Origin: Iris pallida
Taxonomy: Eukaryota > Streptophyta > Magnoliopsida > Asparagales > Iridaceae
Direction of reading: 5' to 3'
DNA length: 64,000 bases
Assembly (NCBI GenBank): GCA_029216955.1
Contig: JANAVB010006999.1
Coordinates: 399,853 to 463,852 of the forward strand
The translations under genes and the position numbers were made by a program. The notes under the pieces were generated by a model. That model ran no database searches. It saw only the letters and a program-made list of their open reading frames with translations, and was not told the DNA's origin. Shown piece after piece: positions 22,700 through 32,600 of this stretch (positions within the stretch are counted from its first letter, which is position 1; each line of letters begins with the position of its first letter).

Positions 22700-22791
22700 T
22701 GGGGAGTCACCTGCTGGTTCGGAGGGCGGGAGACGTCGACGAAGGCTTCTACGTGGGCGATCCATGAGTTTGGGGTAGGAGAATTCGCCAT
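4259..22791 (-). CDS. MMS19: MMS19 (CIA iron-sulfur targeting subunit), 5' seven exons; 3' end outside the window
   Basis: MMS19 is a HEAT-repeat scaffold. With CIA1 and AE7/MIP18 it brings cytosolic Fe-S clusters to DNA polymerases, primase and helicases such as XPD. Seven minus-strand exons are visible: 22711-22791, 22520-22582, 22355-22409, 8606-8703, 7542-7700, 7377-7436 and 4259-4447. All have AG acceptors and GT donors, and the phases match. They encode 235 codons without a stop. The N-terminal MMS19 pattern is clear: [64 protein letters not shown], and [17 protein letters not shown] at the end of exon 7. The family is usually about 1,100 residues, so about four fifths is missing and no further exon was found down to position 1. 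Intron 3 is 13.65 kb because of transposon insertions. The reading frame is intact, so this is probably the working gene. Confidence 0.93.
4941..5374. mobile_element. MITE with GCATGT(GT)TTGGTTG ends
   Basis: The left end reads AGCATGTGTTTGGTTGCCAA and the right end, reverse complemented, GGGCATGTTTGGTTGAAAGC. These are imperfect terminal inverted repeats of about 35 bp that continue into CAAGT...GTG motifs. The ends resemble PIF/Harbinger-type MITEs. No transposase is present. It lies in MMS19 intron 6. Confidence 0.65.
5394..5446. repeat. (TA)n microsatellite
   Basis: An uninterrupted TA run of about 52 bases just outside the MITE. A similar run occurs at about 20883-20924. Confidence 0.95.
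5614..5648. repeat. G homopolymer, 35 bases as given
   Basis: An unbroken G run in MMS19 intron 6 (C run in the transcript). Its true length is uncertain because sequencing slips on such tracts. Confidence 0.85.
6146..6304. mobile_element. 159-bp MITE with a 9-bp direct repeat (hAT- or Mutator-like)
   Basis: The element is flanked by ACCTATCCA at 6137-6145 and 6305-6313. Its ends are inverted: CTATGTTGCACGGACACGG at left, and TTACGAGGCACGGACACTC when the right end is reversed. An exact 9-bp flank (8-bp if one base is fortuitous) fits a hAT or Mutator-type duplication. It is non-coding. Confidence 0.75.
6541..7340. repeat. 405-bp tandem duplication in MMS19 intron 6
   Basis: The stretch beginning TTGAAATTCATCTTGTAAGA at 6541 starts again at 6946, a period of 405. 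The copies differ at only a few bases (for example CTACGG/CTATGG and AATAGTT/AATTGTT). The duplication is therefore recent. No exon is included; exon 6 ends 37 bases beyond copy 2. Confidence 0.95.
7377..7436 (-). CDS. MMS19: MMS19 exon 6 (20 codons)
   Basis: After TTCTTTGCAG it reads [20 protein letters not shown], then donor GTATGA. Phase 0. It lies about 40 bases from the 405-bp duplication in the next intron. Confidence 0.92.
7542..7700 (-). CDS. MMS19: MMS19 exon 5 (53 codons)
   Basis: Begins [20 protein letters not shown] after ...CATTAG and ends SLAVHDRK before donor GTCCAA. Phase 0 on both sides. HEAT-repeat helix pattern. Confidence 0.92.
8606..8703 (-). CDS. MMS19: MMS19 exon 4
   Basis: Follows ...CTTTCAG and completes the split Gly, then reads [20 protein letters not shown] and on to LAGFFTSRL before donor GTGAGT. 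It encodes an early HEAT repeat. The plus-strand frame at 8544-8888 is only its antisense shadow. Confidence 0.92.
8704..10241. other. MMS19 intron 3, distal part; no gene seen
   Basis: Holds a 16-base C run (8847-8862), AT-rich unique-looking sequence and a G-rich stretch with GGTTTAGGG-like words (about 9940-10150). A repeated ATACCATGAACTTTG/ATACCATAAACTTCA motif near 9670-9760 resembles the ends of the Mutator-like MITE at 21499 but is not resolved. No exon fits the MMS19 frame here. Confidence 0.5.
10595..12268 (+). repeat. T left LTR
   Basis: Aligns with 17991-20247 from GGAGGCACTATATTGGCAAC onward, through CTATATAAGAGT (TATA region near 10745) to the GTGATA end before the primer site. 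The two LTRs differ at many positions, so the insertion is old. Confidence 0.85.
12271..12282 (+). promoter_or_regulatory. T primer-binding site (tRNA-iMet type, one mismatch)
   Basis: TGGTACCAGAGC lies a few bases after the left LTR and differs from the usual TGGTATCAGAGC by one base. Confidence 0.7.
12434..13520 (+). pseudogene. T gag pseudogene
   Basis: The likely start is the ATG at 12434 ([12 protein letters not shown]), with a serine-rich N-terminus. The frame stops at 12571 and capsid-like pieces continue in other frames ([20 protein letters not shown] near 13050). Near 13460 a zinc knuckle remnant, [13 protein letters not shown], keeps the cysteines but lacks the histidine of CX2CX4HX4C. 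Several stops make it non-functional. Confidence 0.75.
13620..17935 (+). pseudogene. T pol pseudogene: protease, RT, RNase H, integrase, chromodomain
   Basis: Protease: [13 protein letters not shown] near 13710, with the catalytic [23 protein letters not shown] near 14405 and [10 protein letters not shown] near 14705, where the first Asp of the usual FIDD pair is Asn. RNase [21 protein letters not shown] near 15195. Integrase: zinc-finger end [11 protein letters not shown] near 16830, [14 protein letters not shown] near 16970, [11 protein letters not shown] near 17090, [16 protein letters not shown] near 17185. Chromodomain: [17 protein letters not shown] near 17780 and [13 protein letters not shown] near 17880. 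Frameshifts and stops are frequent and a hAT-type insertion cuts RNase H from integrase. Confidence 0.85.
15362..16526. mobile_element. hAT-like insertion cluster inside T pol
   Basis: Ends are inverted: TTGTAAAAATCGCTAGTCG at left and, reversed, TTGTAAAAATTGCTAGTCGG at right, extending about 37 bp. Inside, two more copies of the same end motif start near 15564 and 16083. Each is followed by a similar block of about 450-500 bp (ACTAGGC/ACTAGTCG-rich, then an AAAACCTAAAA..CAACCAAC part and a TA run). This looks like elements of one family nested or duplicated. A target duplication is not clear. No transposase frame. Confidence 0.65.
17991..20247 (+). repeat. T right LTR, interrupted by a hAT-like element
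   Basis: Collinear with the left LTR up to CAAGGTGTACATATCTTT. It resumes at ATATCTTTTATTTCGAGTAA after the 595-bp insertion and ends near GTGATGTA. Confidence 0.85.
19342..19936. mobile_element. non-autonomous hAT-like element, 595 bp, 8-bp target duplication
   Basis: Flanked by ATATCTTT at 19334-19341 and 19937-19944. The uninterrupted left LTR of T has this site once. Ends are inverted: CAATGTTCTAAATTTCGC at left and, reversed, CGATATTCTAAATTGCGG at right. Subterminal CGCCTAGGCG-type words are typical of a plant hAT group. No transposase. Confidence 0.88.
20365..21498. other. MMS19 intron 3, proximal part; no gene seen
   Basis: AT-rich intron sequence with a (TA)n run at about 20883-20924. 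No exon, terminal repeat or retroelement motif was recognised. Confidence 0.5.
21499..22119. mobile_element. Mutator-like MITE with long inverted repeats (621 bp)
   Basis: The left terminus GGCTAAATTACAACTTGATA and the reversed right terminus GGCTAAATTATAACTTGATA continue to match for about 70 bp, each with two TTGATACCCTCAAC-type words. Flanks are ATTTTTTAA (21490-21498) and TTTTTTTAA (22120-22128), 8 of 9 equal, as expected for a Mutator target duplication. The centre (about 21640-21930) is a GC-rich imperfect tandem repeat based on GCAGCGGGGGATGGCGGCTG. It is only 235 bases from MMS19 exon 3. Confidence 0.82.
22355..22409 (-). CDS. MMS19: MMS19 exon 3
   Basis: Reads [18 protein letters not shown] and ends in phase 1 before donor GTGATC. 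The next codon (Gly) is completed by exon 4, 13.65 kb away. This is one of the best conserved stretches of the family. Confidence 0.93.
22520..22582 (-). CDS. MMS19: MMS19 exon 2 (21 codons)
   Basis: After ...GACAG the exon reads [20 protein letters not shown] and one more Leu, then donor GTGGGT. It continues exon 1 in phase 0. The motif DAIA.LVK.D.L.LE is typical of plant MMS19. Confidence 0.92.
22671..22699. repeat. G homopolymer in MMS19 intron 1
   Basis: 29 G in a row, then T and four more G. In the MMS19 transcript this is a C tract starting 11 bases after the exon 1 donor. Confidence 0.85.
22711..22791 (-). CDS. MMS19: MMS19 exon 1 (start codon exon, 27 codons)
   Basis: Starts [17 protein letters not shown] and ends PPNQQ before donor GTGACT. 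This ATG gives the expected MMS19 N-terminus with the conserved WI.HVEA.VD.SR motif. Phase 0. A 29-base homopolymer begins 11 bases into intron 1. Confidence 0.92.
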
Positions 22792-23469
22792 TAAAGCAGG
22801 AGCGCAGTTCCGTTGAAAGAAAAACTAAAATTAGGGTTTTATTAGGGCATCTTATATTACTCTCCGGAAAATTGCAAATAAAATAGGGCTTTTTCTTACG
22901 GCTAAAAAAAAGGAAGTTTTTAGGGTTTTAGAAAGAGAGAGGAGGGGGAATAGAGGAAGATGACTAGGGTTCATGTTTAGTTGGGCTAACGGGTTAAAAA
23001 TACTCTCCTTTTAAAAGATTTTTTATAAGGGTCACATCAAAAGTTGATCAGAGCTGTCACATTCTTAACTTTTATTTATTTACAAATTTGACACTGAAAA
23101 ATTTACTCGGGGCTATCCAATTCTTATGTATAAAAGACAACTTTTTTTTATTTATTTTTTCTCTCTCTTCTCCTTCTTCATAAGAAGAAAGAAGAAAGAA
23201 GAAAGAAGAAAGAACAAGAGCAAGAACAAGAATAAAGAAAACAAAAAGAACATCTCTTTCTCCAAATTCCAGTTTCTTTTTTTTTTTTTGCTCTCTTCTA
23301 ATTTCTCATATTTTTTCCTCTAAACCCTAGTTTATGGATGAAACCCTAGTTATAGAAGAAATTGGGTTACCAAATCTATCAAATCTACTAATCTATTAAT
23401 CTATTAATTAAATTTTCTTTAATAATATAATAAATTATGGATGAAATCCTATTTCTAGAAGAAATCGAT
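22792..23469. promoter_or_regulatory. MMS19 5' UTR and upstream region (left part of a divergent intergenic region)
   Basis: Lies directly upstream of the MMS19 ATG on the minus strand. It contains AAACCCTA/TAGGGTTT words (22833, 22922, 22968, 23323, 23341), reminiscent of telo-box elements in plant promoters of growth and replication genes. A (GAAA/GAAGAAA)n purine run lies at about 23182-23215. A precise TATA or transcription start cannot be fixed. It ends at the palindromic array that was split by the retrotransposons. Confidence 0.5.
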
Positions 23470-23639
23470 TTGTTGAACAAGTTTATATCAGGACTGCCAC
23501 AATTTCTGGCAGTCCTCAATAGAAGTATTGAGGACTGCCAGAAATTGTGGCAATCCTCAAAGGAACTTGTTGTACAACAAGACTGTCACAATTCCTAACA
23601 GTTATAGAAGTATTGAAGACTGTCAGGAACTGTGGCAGT
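23470..23639. repeat. palindromic tandem repeat, first part (units 1 and most of 2)
   Basis: Each unit holds a spacer (AGGAACTTGTTGTACAACA) and two inverted arms of the type GACTGCCACAATTTCTGGCAGTC. Unit 1 can fold into a nearly perfect hairpin: GCCACAATTTCTGGCAGTCC at 23496 against its reverse complement at 23538. The array continues at 41009-41074 and 62827-62935 once elements A and D are removed. Confidence 0.8.
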
Positions 23640-26331
23640 TGTCACCCTCATTTTCTGTATTTTCTGTATTTCGTATTTGTACTCGTAATTTGATTTTGGC
23701 AAGTATTTTATTTTCTCGACTTGTGGATTTGGTTTCTCGTAAATGGGTTTTGGACCATGGCTTGGTTTTATTTTGTGGAGTTGGTTTGGTTCATCATGAG
23801 AGGAACACCTTAGCCTATTCTCCACCTCCATTCTACCACAACCCACCATCATAAATTTCCACCTACTTTTCTCTCTCCTCTTTATTTTTCATTTACTTCT
23901 CCAACTTCTTCTTCTTCCTTCTTCCACACAACACCAACACCCATAGGCAAGTGCACCTTGCCACCACATGAGAACCACTTTTTATTTGTCTATTAGCTAG
24001 ATTAGGCCATGGAGATCAACATTAGAACTTGACATTTTGTGATTTGGAGTTTCTATTGTTCTAGATCTAGGTTTTTACTATTTTCGGATTTGATGATTTT
24101 GATCTATTTAACTTGGATTTTAGTTTGTTGTGATGCTTCCATGTGGAAGAGAATTCAATTTTACTCAAGTTAGAGCTTTGAAAATCTAAATTTAATTTTG
24201 ATTTGATCAAGTTATGAAGTTTTGAACTTTGGAGTTCTTGGAGTCTTCTTCTCGGCCTGGAGAAGAAGACAGCAGCCTGCGCTCTTTAGCGCAGTGCTGG
24301 ATTGCGCATCCCCCTCGGCCAGCGCTCTTTAGCGCAGCGCCGACCGCGCAGCTTGCCCCTTGGCGAACTGCGCTCAACCCGAGTGCGCATGGATTCTTGC
24401 GCAGTCTGCTCATGCGCAATCTATCCCTGCGCACTCCACTCATGCGCAATCTGGCCCTGCGCCATCCATTCCTGCGCAACCTGATCCAGCGCAATCCATC
24501 TGCTGCGCATTTGGCACCCTGCGCAGTTGGTACCCTGCGCAGCTCACCCTGCGCACTTGGCACCCTGCGCAGTTGGTACCCTGCGCAGCTCACCCTGCGC
24601 ACTTGGCACCCTGCGCAGTACATACCCTGCACAACCTACTTGTCTATGATGAATTTGTTATTTCTTGATCTTGGCTCTTCTATAGTCTTATTTTATATTA
24701 GTATTTTATTAGGTATTTTACGCCTTTTGTCATGAACTTGATTTTACTTAATATGTTTGGAATGATTATTGTACATGGCTTGGTATGACATGGAACTAGC
24801 ATAACACGATAGTGACCCGTAGTGGTGCACTCCTGACATGACCAACCTGACTTGATAGTGGCCCGTGGCGGCGCACTCCTGACTTGACTTGACTTGACTT
24901 GACTTGATAACTTAACTTGACCTGCCTTGATACCGTGGGTGGTTCTTTCTTGCTTGCTTGTTAAATCCACTTGTCCAGTCTTACATCATGTCTAGGATGG
25001 GACTCCTGAGTACCACGGTCAGGAGTACCTACTAAAATGGATTAAGGCTAATAACTAGAATAATTCAGTAGTCATGAGAGATTTCCCCAGTTACAGGCAA
25101 TCCCGTTATCCCGGCCGCAATTGTTTGGACTTGTAGCCTGCCGTCGAGTAGGGCACATTTCCAGCTCACCGTCGTATGGGGCACATAATTATTGATAACT
25201 GCTTAATGAATTCAAATCGCCTGGATAACCTGGATTAGCTGCAGGGCTTGTGGCTGGAGGAACATCTCATTGCATCTTGTTAGTAATTAGGTTTGTGATA
25301 ACCCTAGTTAGTTAAAGTAGCAAGCCGTAATTATTGCTTGGCCGTGATTGATTGGATGGAGTCTAGTCCCGCTTGTCCTGTCTTGATCCTGTACAAGGTT
25401 ATGACATGACATGCTTCTCGTGCTTTAATCTTAATTCTATATCATGAATAATTGCATACCTTGATTTCTTATATTCACCTTGCCGATAAATGGTGGGAAA
25501 CCAAGTTCCGTTCAGACGAAGGGTTACAACCCCGGTCCTTGTTTGGTTTACGGGTTGTAACCTGGCCATCTGAATAGTCCCATGGTTATCTCATCGTATA
25601 TCATCTTGTCATGCTTTTCCATATGTCCTGTCTTTTAGTGATTCTATACAAAATTGTCTTTTATATTACCCATCATGCTTTTTCTTAAATTACTGTCTTT
25701 TATTATGTAATTATATTATTGTGCTGATTGCTGGTTTTTGTTCTTATTTCGTGGCCTCCTTTGTGGCACTTGCTCTTTCTGGGGTCTGACCCAGCTGGTT
25801 TTGTATGGCCAGATACCAGAGCAGCTCCAGAGGATCTACCTGTCTTCCAGCCCGATGGTGAACACTAGACGGAACCCGGGCAACGAGTGGGTTTTCTATT
25901 TTGTTTCGCTCACTCTATTGTAAAATTATTCTTTTGAGACGTTTAGCCGACGAGCACCTGTTAGCTCGATTGTACTTTACTTCTGTCTGTCTACGGGCTG
26001 TAATCATGATTGGCAACTCGAGGTTGATCATGTATGACTTAACTCCTGCTAGTCCTTACATTTGTACGACTAGCTTCATGATCATCTGGATATGTAATGT
26101 TTGGGACGCCTTACAATTGTATATTTGGTGATCTGATATCTTGTGATTATTATTAGTTGGTTGAGATTGAGACAATAGGATAATTTATGACCCTAAGAGA
26201 CTGATGGCTTGTAGATAAACCCTCACATATCTAGACAGCCGTGACCGTATGGTGAGATGGATTCCATTTCATCATACGTAGCTGGCTATGTCCGCTCCCG
26301 CTCTCCAGTATTCTGGTTCTGGGGCGTGACA
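23640..26331 (+). repeat. A left LTR (2692 bp)
   Basis: Starts TGTCACCCTCATTTTCTGTA and ends TGGGGCGTGACA. It contains a GCGCA-rich minisatellite at 24511-24618 and short TTGACTTGACTTGACTTG repeats near 24880. Frames of up to 168 codons across the minisatellite are not gene-like. Confidence 0.93.
24511..24618. repeat. 46-bp minisatellite in A left LTR, two full units
   Basis: The unit runs TTGGCACCCTGCGCAGTTGG, then TACCCTGCGCAGCTCACCCT and GCGCAC. It repeats twice, followed by a partial. TGCGCA also recurs through the preceding 240 bases. Confidence 0.9.
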
Positions 26332-26340
26332 TGGTTTAAG

Positions 26341-26358
26341 TGGTGGCCCATGCAGGTC
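26341..26358 (+). promoter_or_regulatory. A primer-binding site, tRNA-Ile(AAU) type
   Basis: TGGTGGCCCATGCAGGTC is the exact reverse complement of the tRNA-Ile(AAU) 3' end, GACCTGCATGGGCCACCA including CCA, as I recall it for plants. It lies 9 bases after the left LTR. Confidence 0.8.
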
Positions 26359-26622
26359 TTGTAAATCAAGATATGTGGGGGTTTACCAGATAGATGTCTC
26401 AATCTGTACTCGCCTTTGATCTCCACTCATATCTTCTTATCTCCTTGGATCCCTGACTTGATAACATGCTTGCATCATTGTTCTATCCTGGTCCTTTCTT
26501 AATATCCCTGATGTCATTGCTTCAGTGGCATCATTCCTGTTGATCTGCCAGAAGGAGCTCAGCCAGCATTCCAGCAACAGCAAGAAGATCAAGCTCAGTC
26601 CTCAACAGCCGCCTCTCGAGCC

Positions 26623-29600
26623 ATGCCTTCTGAAGGACCAGTACCCCCAGTTCAGCCAGTCCAGCCAGTAGAGCCTGATGATGGCACTTTGGAAGGTCTC
26701 ATCAGATCATTGTTAGCTTCTCAAGATCGCCGAGGTGATGCATTGCACCAGGCAGTACAAGATGCTCTGAACAGAGGCGGTCATCCGGGAAACAGTGCAG
26801 CCAACAGTTTCAAGCGCCTGAATCCTCCATTCTTCGACGGCACCGAGGATGCCATTACTGCAGATGCTTGGCTCCAGGATACAGAAGTTATTCTAGAGGT
26901 CGCGAAGACTCCAGAAGACGAGAAGGTGGCGGTGGTGCGTGTCACGACCCGGTCCCAATTGCTTGGGTCGAATCGGATCATGCCCAGCCTGCACCGTTGT
27001 TGAGACGGCGGCAGTAAGCTGTTCAGTAGCAGGTAACCATACAACAACACTATATTTGTCACAACTCAACATTCGGAAATTTAAAACTTTATTAAACTTT
27101 TACATGAAATAAAAGATACAACTTAAACCATTTTTTTTATACATCATGAATAAAAGAAAACTCTAGGCAAACAGCTCAGCAATCTCGAATTCCTCGTCTT
27201 GGGATCGCGTAACAAAGCCTCATCAGTGATACCTAAAATGTTGGGTCTCCAGTCAGGAGGGAGCAAAGTACAATTACGAATATCCAATAATTCAAATAAT
27301 AATTTGAAATTTGCAATGTTAAACAATTTGAAATACTTTAACAATATTTTTCACAATTCTACAATTGAAAACAATGTGATTTGAGTAGGTAACGAACTAT
27401 GACCGACTTGGGATGATTCAATTATATCCTAATGATACGGTCCGGCCTATCCTCGTGTATAGGAGGAATCAGCTCGCACAATCAATGATGCAATATAGGG
27501 GTATTGGTCATAGACGCTACACTACTCCCCCAATATCCCGAGTCAATCAGATTCAATCAATGAGTCAATATTCGAACTCTAGGAGAGAGTTCCGTGTAAC
27601 AATGTGGTTTAAAATTGCAATAAAACAATTACTAGATAAATTACCAATTAGACGTAACTGCACTTGCCTTTGTTTTAGAATGACTGGATAGACGAGTCGG
27701 TACCGAAGAGGAACGTCAGTTGTAACTTCGAGTTCCTACAGTTGAGAACTCGACTTAGATCCTTGAATAACCAGACTAAGTGTGCTAGTTGCAATCTCTA
27801 GTAGACCTGTCCTAGTCAGGTTTTAAGTTGTATTTATTTACAGCTAACGATTACGTCGCAACTACGTGCGTTGATTAACCGGTTAATTGGATTATTTGGA
27901 AAATCACGAGAATCGATTACAATTTTGGAAAACTTTGTATTTTAATAATATGTATATAAAATACAGTTTCTTTTAGTGACAAACAGTGAATTAATAATAT
28001 TTTATTTATTTTAGCTAAACTCGTATTTAAGCCGTAAATTACGTCCTAACTACGAATATGAAATCAATCCAAACCACCCAAATTTACATCCACCAGAAAA
28101 GAAAAGAAAACAAACTACGCTACACCAATACATGGGCACAGCTACTGGTCCTAGGGTGGGCTTATGCCCGATACATCTTTCTTTTACATTAAATAAGAAA
28201 ATGACTGAATTATTAAATAAAATGCAGAATTTAAATGACTATAATATTTAGCCTAAAAAATAAAATAATAATTTAAAGAAAGCTAGGAGTCTCAGACTCG
28301 GTCCATTTCCTCAAATTCGGTTTATGCCTCAACGTCCGGTCGGACCGGTGCGTTTGCATTTCGCCGGGGCCCACAGACCGGTACGGTCGTCGCCCGAAAA
28401 TCGGTTTTATAAATCATTTTCGAAAGCCGGTTTTGAAATCAATAAAAATATAATTTTGTAAAAATTGGGCAGCACTTCCTCTATTCCGGGACAAACCCAA
28501 GAACTGGGAAGTACGCCAACAACTCCTGCAAAATGTCCCAAACCAGGGAAACCCATTTCCAACCCAAAATAGTCCACAGAAATATCCGCCAAAATAATTC
28601 CAACACCACAGAATTAATTCCAATCCACCGAATAATTTCCGAAATATCCGGGAATTCCAATACCAACCAATTCACGCCAACCCAGCAAGTAAAACACAGG
28701 AAATCAAACTAACGCAGCTAATCGAAATATAAAACGCAGCTATCCGGATTCCCGAGAGGGAACCGGGGGACCGATCTATCATCATTGACTCACGGGAGGG
28801 ACGAACTACTCTGATTATCAGAAATTACCAGTTTCCGTTGGCGGGGAGCCGCGGGAAAAAACTCGGGAAAGGAATCCGAACTAAGTCGGCAGCAGGACGA
28901 AGATCCGAACCGCGGGAAAGTCCACGGACAGCGGGGAAATCCACAGAAAGGGTGCTGGACAGCGACGGGGTCGGGTTCTGACAGCGGGGCGCGGAGGGGA
29001 TCGCGGTCACAGGGGAGATCCGCCGACTGGACAGCGGCGCGGGACAAAGGGGCTCGGCCACGGGGCGGTGGCGGAGAGTATCGCCGGAGCAAGGGGGCGC
29101 GGTGGCTCGGCCACGGACGGATCCGGCCGGAGCAAGGCGGCAGCCTCGGGAAACCCTCGGGGAAAGGGGGTTGCTGGCCACGGGCGGAGAGGGCGGCGCC
29201 GGCGGTGAAGCCGCGCGGAGGGAGCGGTGGCGGCGCGGTGGAGCCTCGCCGGAGAGGGGCTCGGGGAAACAGCGGCGGGGCTCGGGAACGCTCGGCGCGA
29301 GCTCGGGAGGGGCGCGAGAGCGCTGGCCTCGGGGAACTCGCCGGTGGGGGCTCGGGGTCGCACGCGCGCAGGGTGGTCGGACTCGGGGAGTGGGGCGCTG
29401 CGAGCTCGGGCGGTCGGGATCGCCGACGTCGGAGCTGGCGCGGGAGGCACACGGGGATTAGCGACGAAGGGGGTCGGGCCTGGAGGGCGCGCACGATCCG
29501 CGGAAATCGCCGAGGGTTTGGTCAGAGCTGGCTAGGGCTCGGGTGGGAAAAAGAAGGGTTTTTGGAGAGAGTTGGGTGAAGAGGGAAACTTATATAGGGA

Positions 29601-32600
29601 GAGGTGAGAGGAGTTACCAGGGAAAAGAAAACCAACGGCCGGAAGGGGAAGGATCGTCGGTTTTCCGACGGTTACAGGAGATGGGGGGGTCAGCCAAAAC
29701 CGAGAGACTACAGTTCTCTCTCTCTAAAGAAATGAAAAGTTTTTAGTTTTTTTTTTTAAAAAAAAGATTTTATGGATAAGGATTAATTGGGTTTGGTTTA
29801 AGTTTTTAATTAAAGAGGGATCAAAGGATTTGGGTTAAACCAATATCTAAGAGATTTATTTCTCCTACAGGTTGGGCTATGAAGACTTAGTCTTAAGAAA
29901 AATTTTGGGCTAAACAATTGTTGTGGTTAAAAGAAATATTAGGGAAAAACTTTACAAAAGAAAATATAAATAAACTTTTATTTATTTATATAAATATTTT
30001 TAGTTTTCAAAATGAGTTTGGGTCTGAACCTGACAAATAAAAATCCAAGTTTGAAAAATAATAATTTTAATCTAAGTAACATAAAAATTTACCTGTTTTG
30101 ATAAAATTTCCAGGTTTAAATAATTTTCTAAAAATACAAATTCCTAAATTAACAATTAAGAATTAATTATATTAGCTAATAAAAAATAATTTTTCTGAAA
30201 TTACGGGTTTCACAACCTTCCCTCCTTAGAAAATTTCGTCCTCGAAATTTAAAGTAAGGGTAGAAGAATCAAACGGCTACAGGTACCACGCCCGTAACTC
30301 AGGTCCAACAATAAGAATTTTCAAGGCAGTCATGGATGAGACGGTTTAGGGACAAGTTTTATTTATGATATCATCCATGTAGAAAAATACAAAAGCGAAC
30401 CAAAGTACACGAGGTTGATCAGACCATCATGCACCTGTTCTGATTAGACAATATATTAGTGGGTGCACCCAATAAAATACCGTCATGATCAAGCTTGACA
30501 AAAAATAGCTTGCAAAACTAGGCTAACTTCGTCAGCATCAGTCAAGTTTAGAACGAAAAGATAAGAAAATAAGTGATGACTCGAATTCTGATCTTCTTCT
30601 TACCTCTGACTAGGCTTGCAACTGGTTTCTCTGGCACTGAAAGGTTAAGTCCAAACTTGAACTCTGAATTATCCAAAATGTGACTCGGATCCGAAGTGTA
30701 GCATCTGAGCTGGCCTCAATTTCCTGCTCCGTCGAAACTGATTGTTCCTCTGGTAGAAGAAACTTCACCAAATGCAATTTGGTCTTCCCAAGACCTACCA
30801 AATTTCGAGACGCAACATCTCAAACATCTTCAAGCGTCTGGATTGACCTCTCTGATTGCTTGCCCCGCGGTACTCCATGAATCTGGTAGATGTGCTTTTC
30901 GTACAATGCTGCCCACTTCTTAGTGGATAAACCAACTTGAAGGAAATTAAAGTGTGCTGACTTAGTCAGTCGGTTCATTATAATCCAATTGGTGCCCTTC
31001 CCTCCTTGGGAACAAGGCAATCCTTACTCAAAGTTCATTGTTATATGCTTCTACTTCCACTCCGAATTGTCCAGCGGCTTCAACAAGCTTGTTGTCCTCT
31101 TGCTAAATTCTTCATGTTGACAAATTCACATCTAATCCCATACTTGGAATTGTCCTTCTTTATTCCATATCACCAATCAAATGGAGGCATATTCCGATAC
31201 ATCTTATTAACTCCTGAATATATGAAATACTGCGACTGGTGCATTTCTTTCATCAACTCGTTCCTCCGTTTGTCAGCCGATACGCAAAGTCTCGTACCAT
31301 TCTTCAGAGTTCCAATGCTGATTAATTTAGAAACCCTCAGGTGTTCCTGCCAACACTTGAGCTCTAAGCCTGCAAAGTGCCTCGTTTTGAAACTACGTTC
31401 TCTTGATTTTTATCCCTCGGCCTCGAACTTCATCAATACTGAATCAGCATCCAGCTCCGTCCTTCTATCTCCAGGTAGTATAATCTCCAGTACAAACTTC
31501 TCGACGTCTTCTAGTAGGTGCCACTCCTTGGTTAAGAACACTGCCACTGGGTATCGACTAAGTGTATCAGCGATTCACATTAGCCCTACCCGGGTGGTGT
31601 AGCGGGTCGATGTTGGAAATCCTTTATCAGCTTCAGCCATCTTCTTAGTCTAACATTCAGCCATTTCTGAGTGAAGACATATTTCAGACTTTTGTAATCC
31701 GTATATATTTCACTCCCTTTCCATAAAAATCATGCTTCCATAGCTTCAAAGATAATTGCAGTAAATTCAAATTAGGCGTGGGATGATTCTTCTCATGAGT
31801 CTGTAGTTGCCTACACATGTAAGCAATTACTTTCCCATGTTGTTGAAGAACGCAGTCCAGTCCTTTCCAGAGACATTACTGTAAATTGAGAACCCACCGG
31901 TTCCTGCGGGTAGCGCAAGGATTGGTGTAGTGGTAAGTCTCTTCTTCAGCTCCTCAATGCCGCCTGGCAAACTTTTCGTTCAGATGAATTCTTCATTCTT
32001 CCAAGTGAGCTTCGTCATTGGCTCAGCAATCTTGGCGAAATCCTTCACGAACTTCTGATAGTAGCCGGCCAAGTTCAAGAATCTTCCGAATTGAACTTGG
32101 GGTATACCACTTTTCAACAGCAGCTATCTTCCATCAAAATTTCTTCTCTTGACAACATGGCCAAAAATCTACCTTGTCAACAATCCACGTTCAGATAACT
32201 TACCAAACTTCTTTTTCCTCAAAGTTTCCAAAACTTCCTCAGGTGTTCTTCATGTTCTTCTTCAGTCTTCAAATTATATCAGAATGTTATCTATGGAGAA
32301 GATAAACTGATTCATATACTCATGAAAAAATCTCTGTTCATGAAATTCATGAACATAGCAGGAGCATTTGTCAGTCTAACGTCCTGACCACAGAAAACTA
32401 CACATACTTGATGTTTGAACGCCGTCTTGGAAATGTCCTCTTTCCTGACTTTGATTTGATGGTAGTCAAATCTTAAGTTAAACTTCGAAACATCCTATCT
32501 CCACATAACCAGATCAAACAGATCCTCGACCCGGACAGAAAGTACTTGTTTCTTTAGTGTCTGGTAATCGATGCGCATCCGTTGTTCCATCCTTCTTGGA

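Noticed and set aside
24229..24735. 168-codon frame rich in LRSL/APCAVGTL repeats
   Set aside because: It is the GCGCA minisatellite of the A LTR read as protein.
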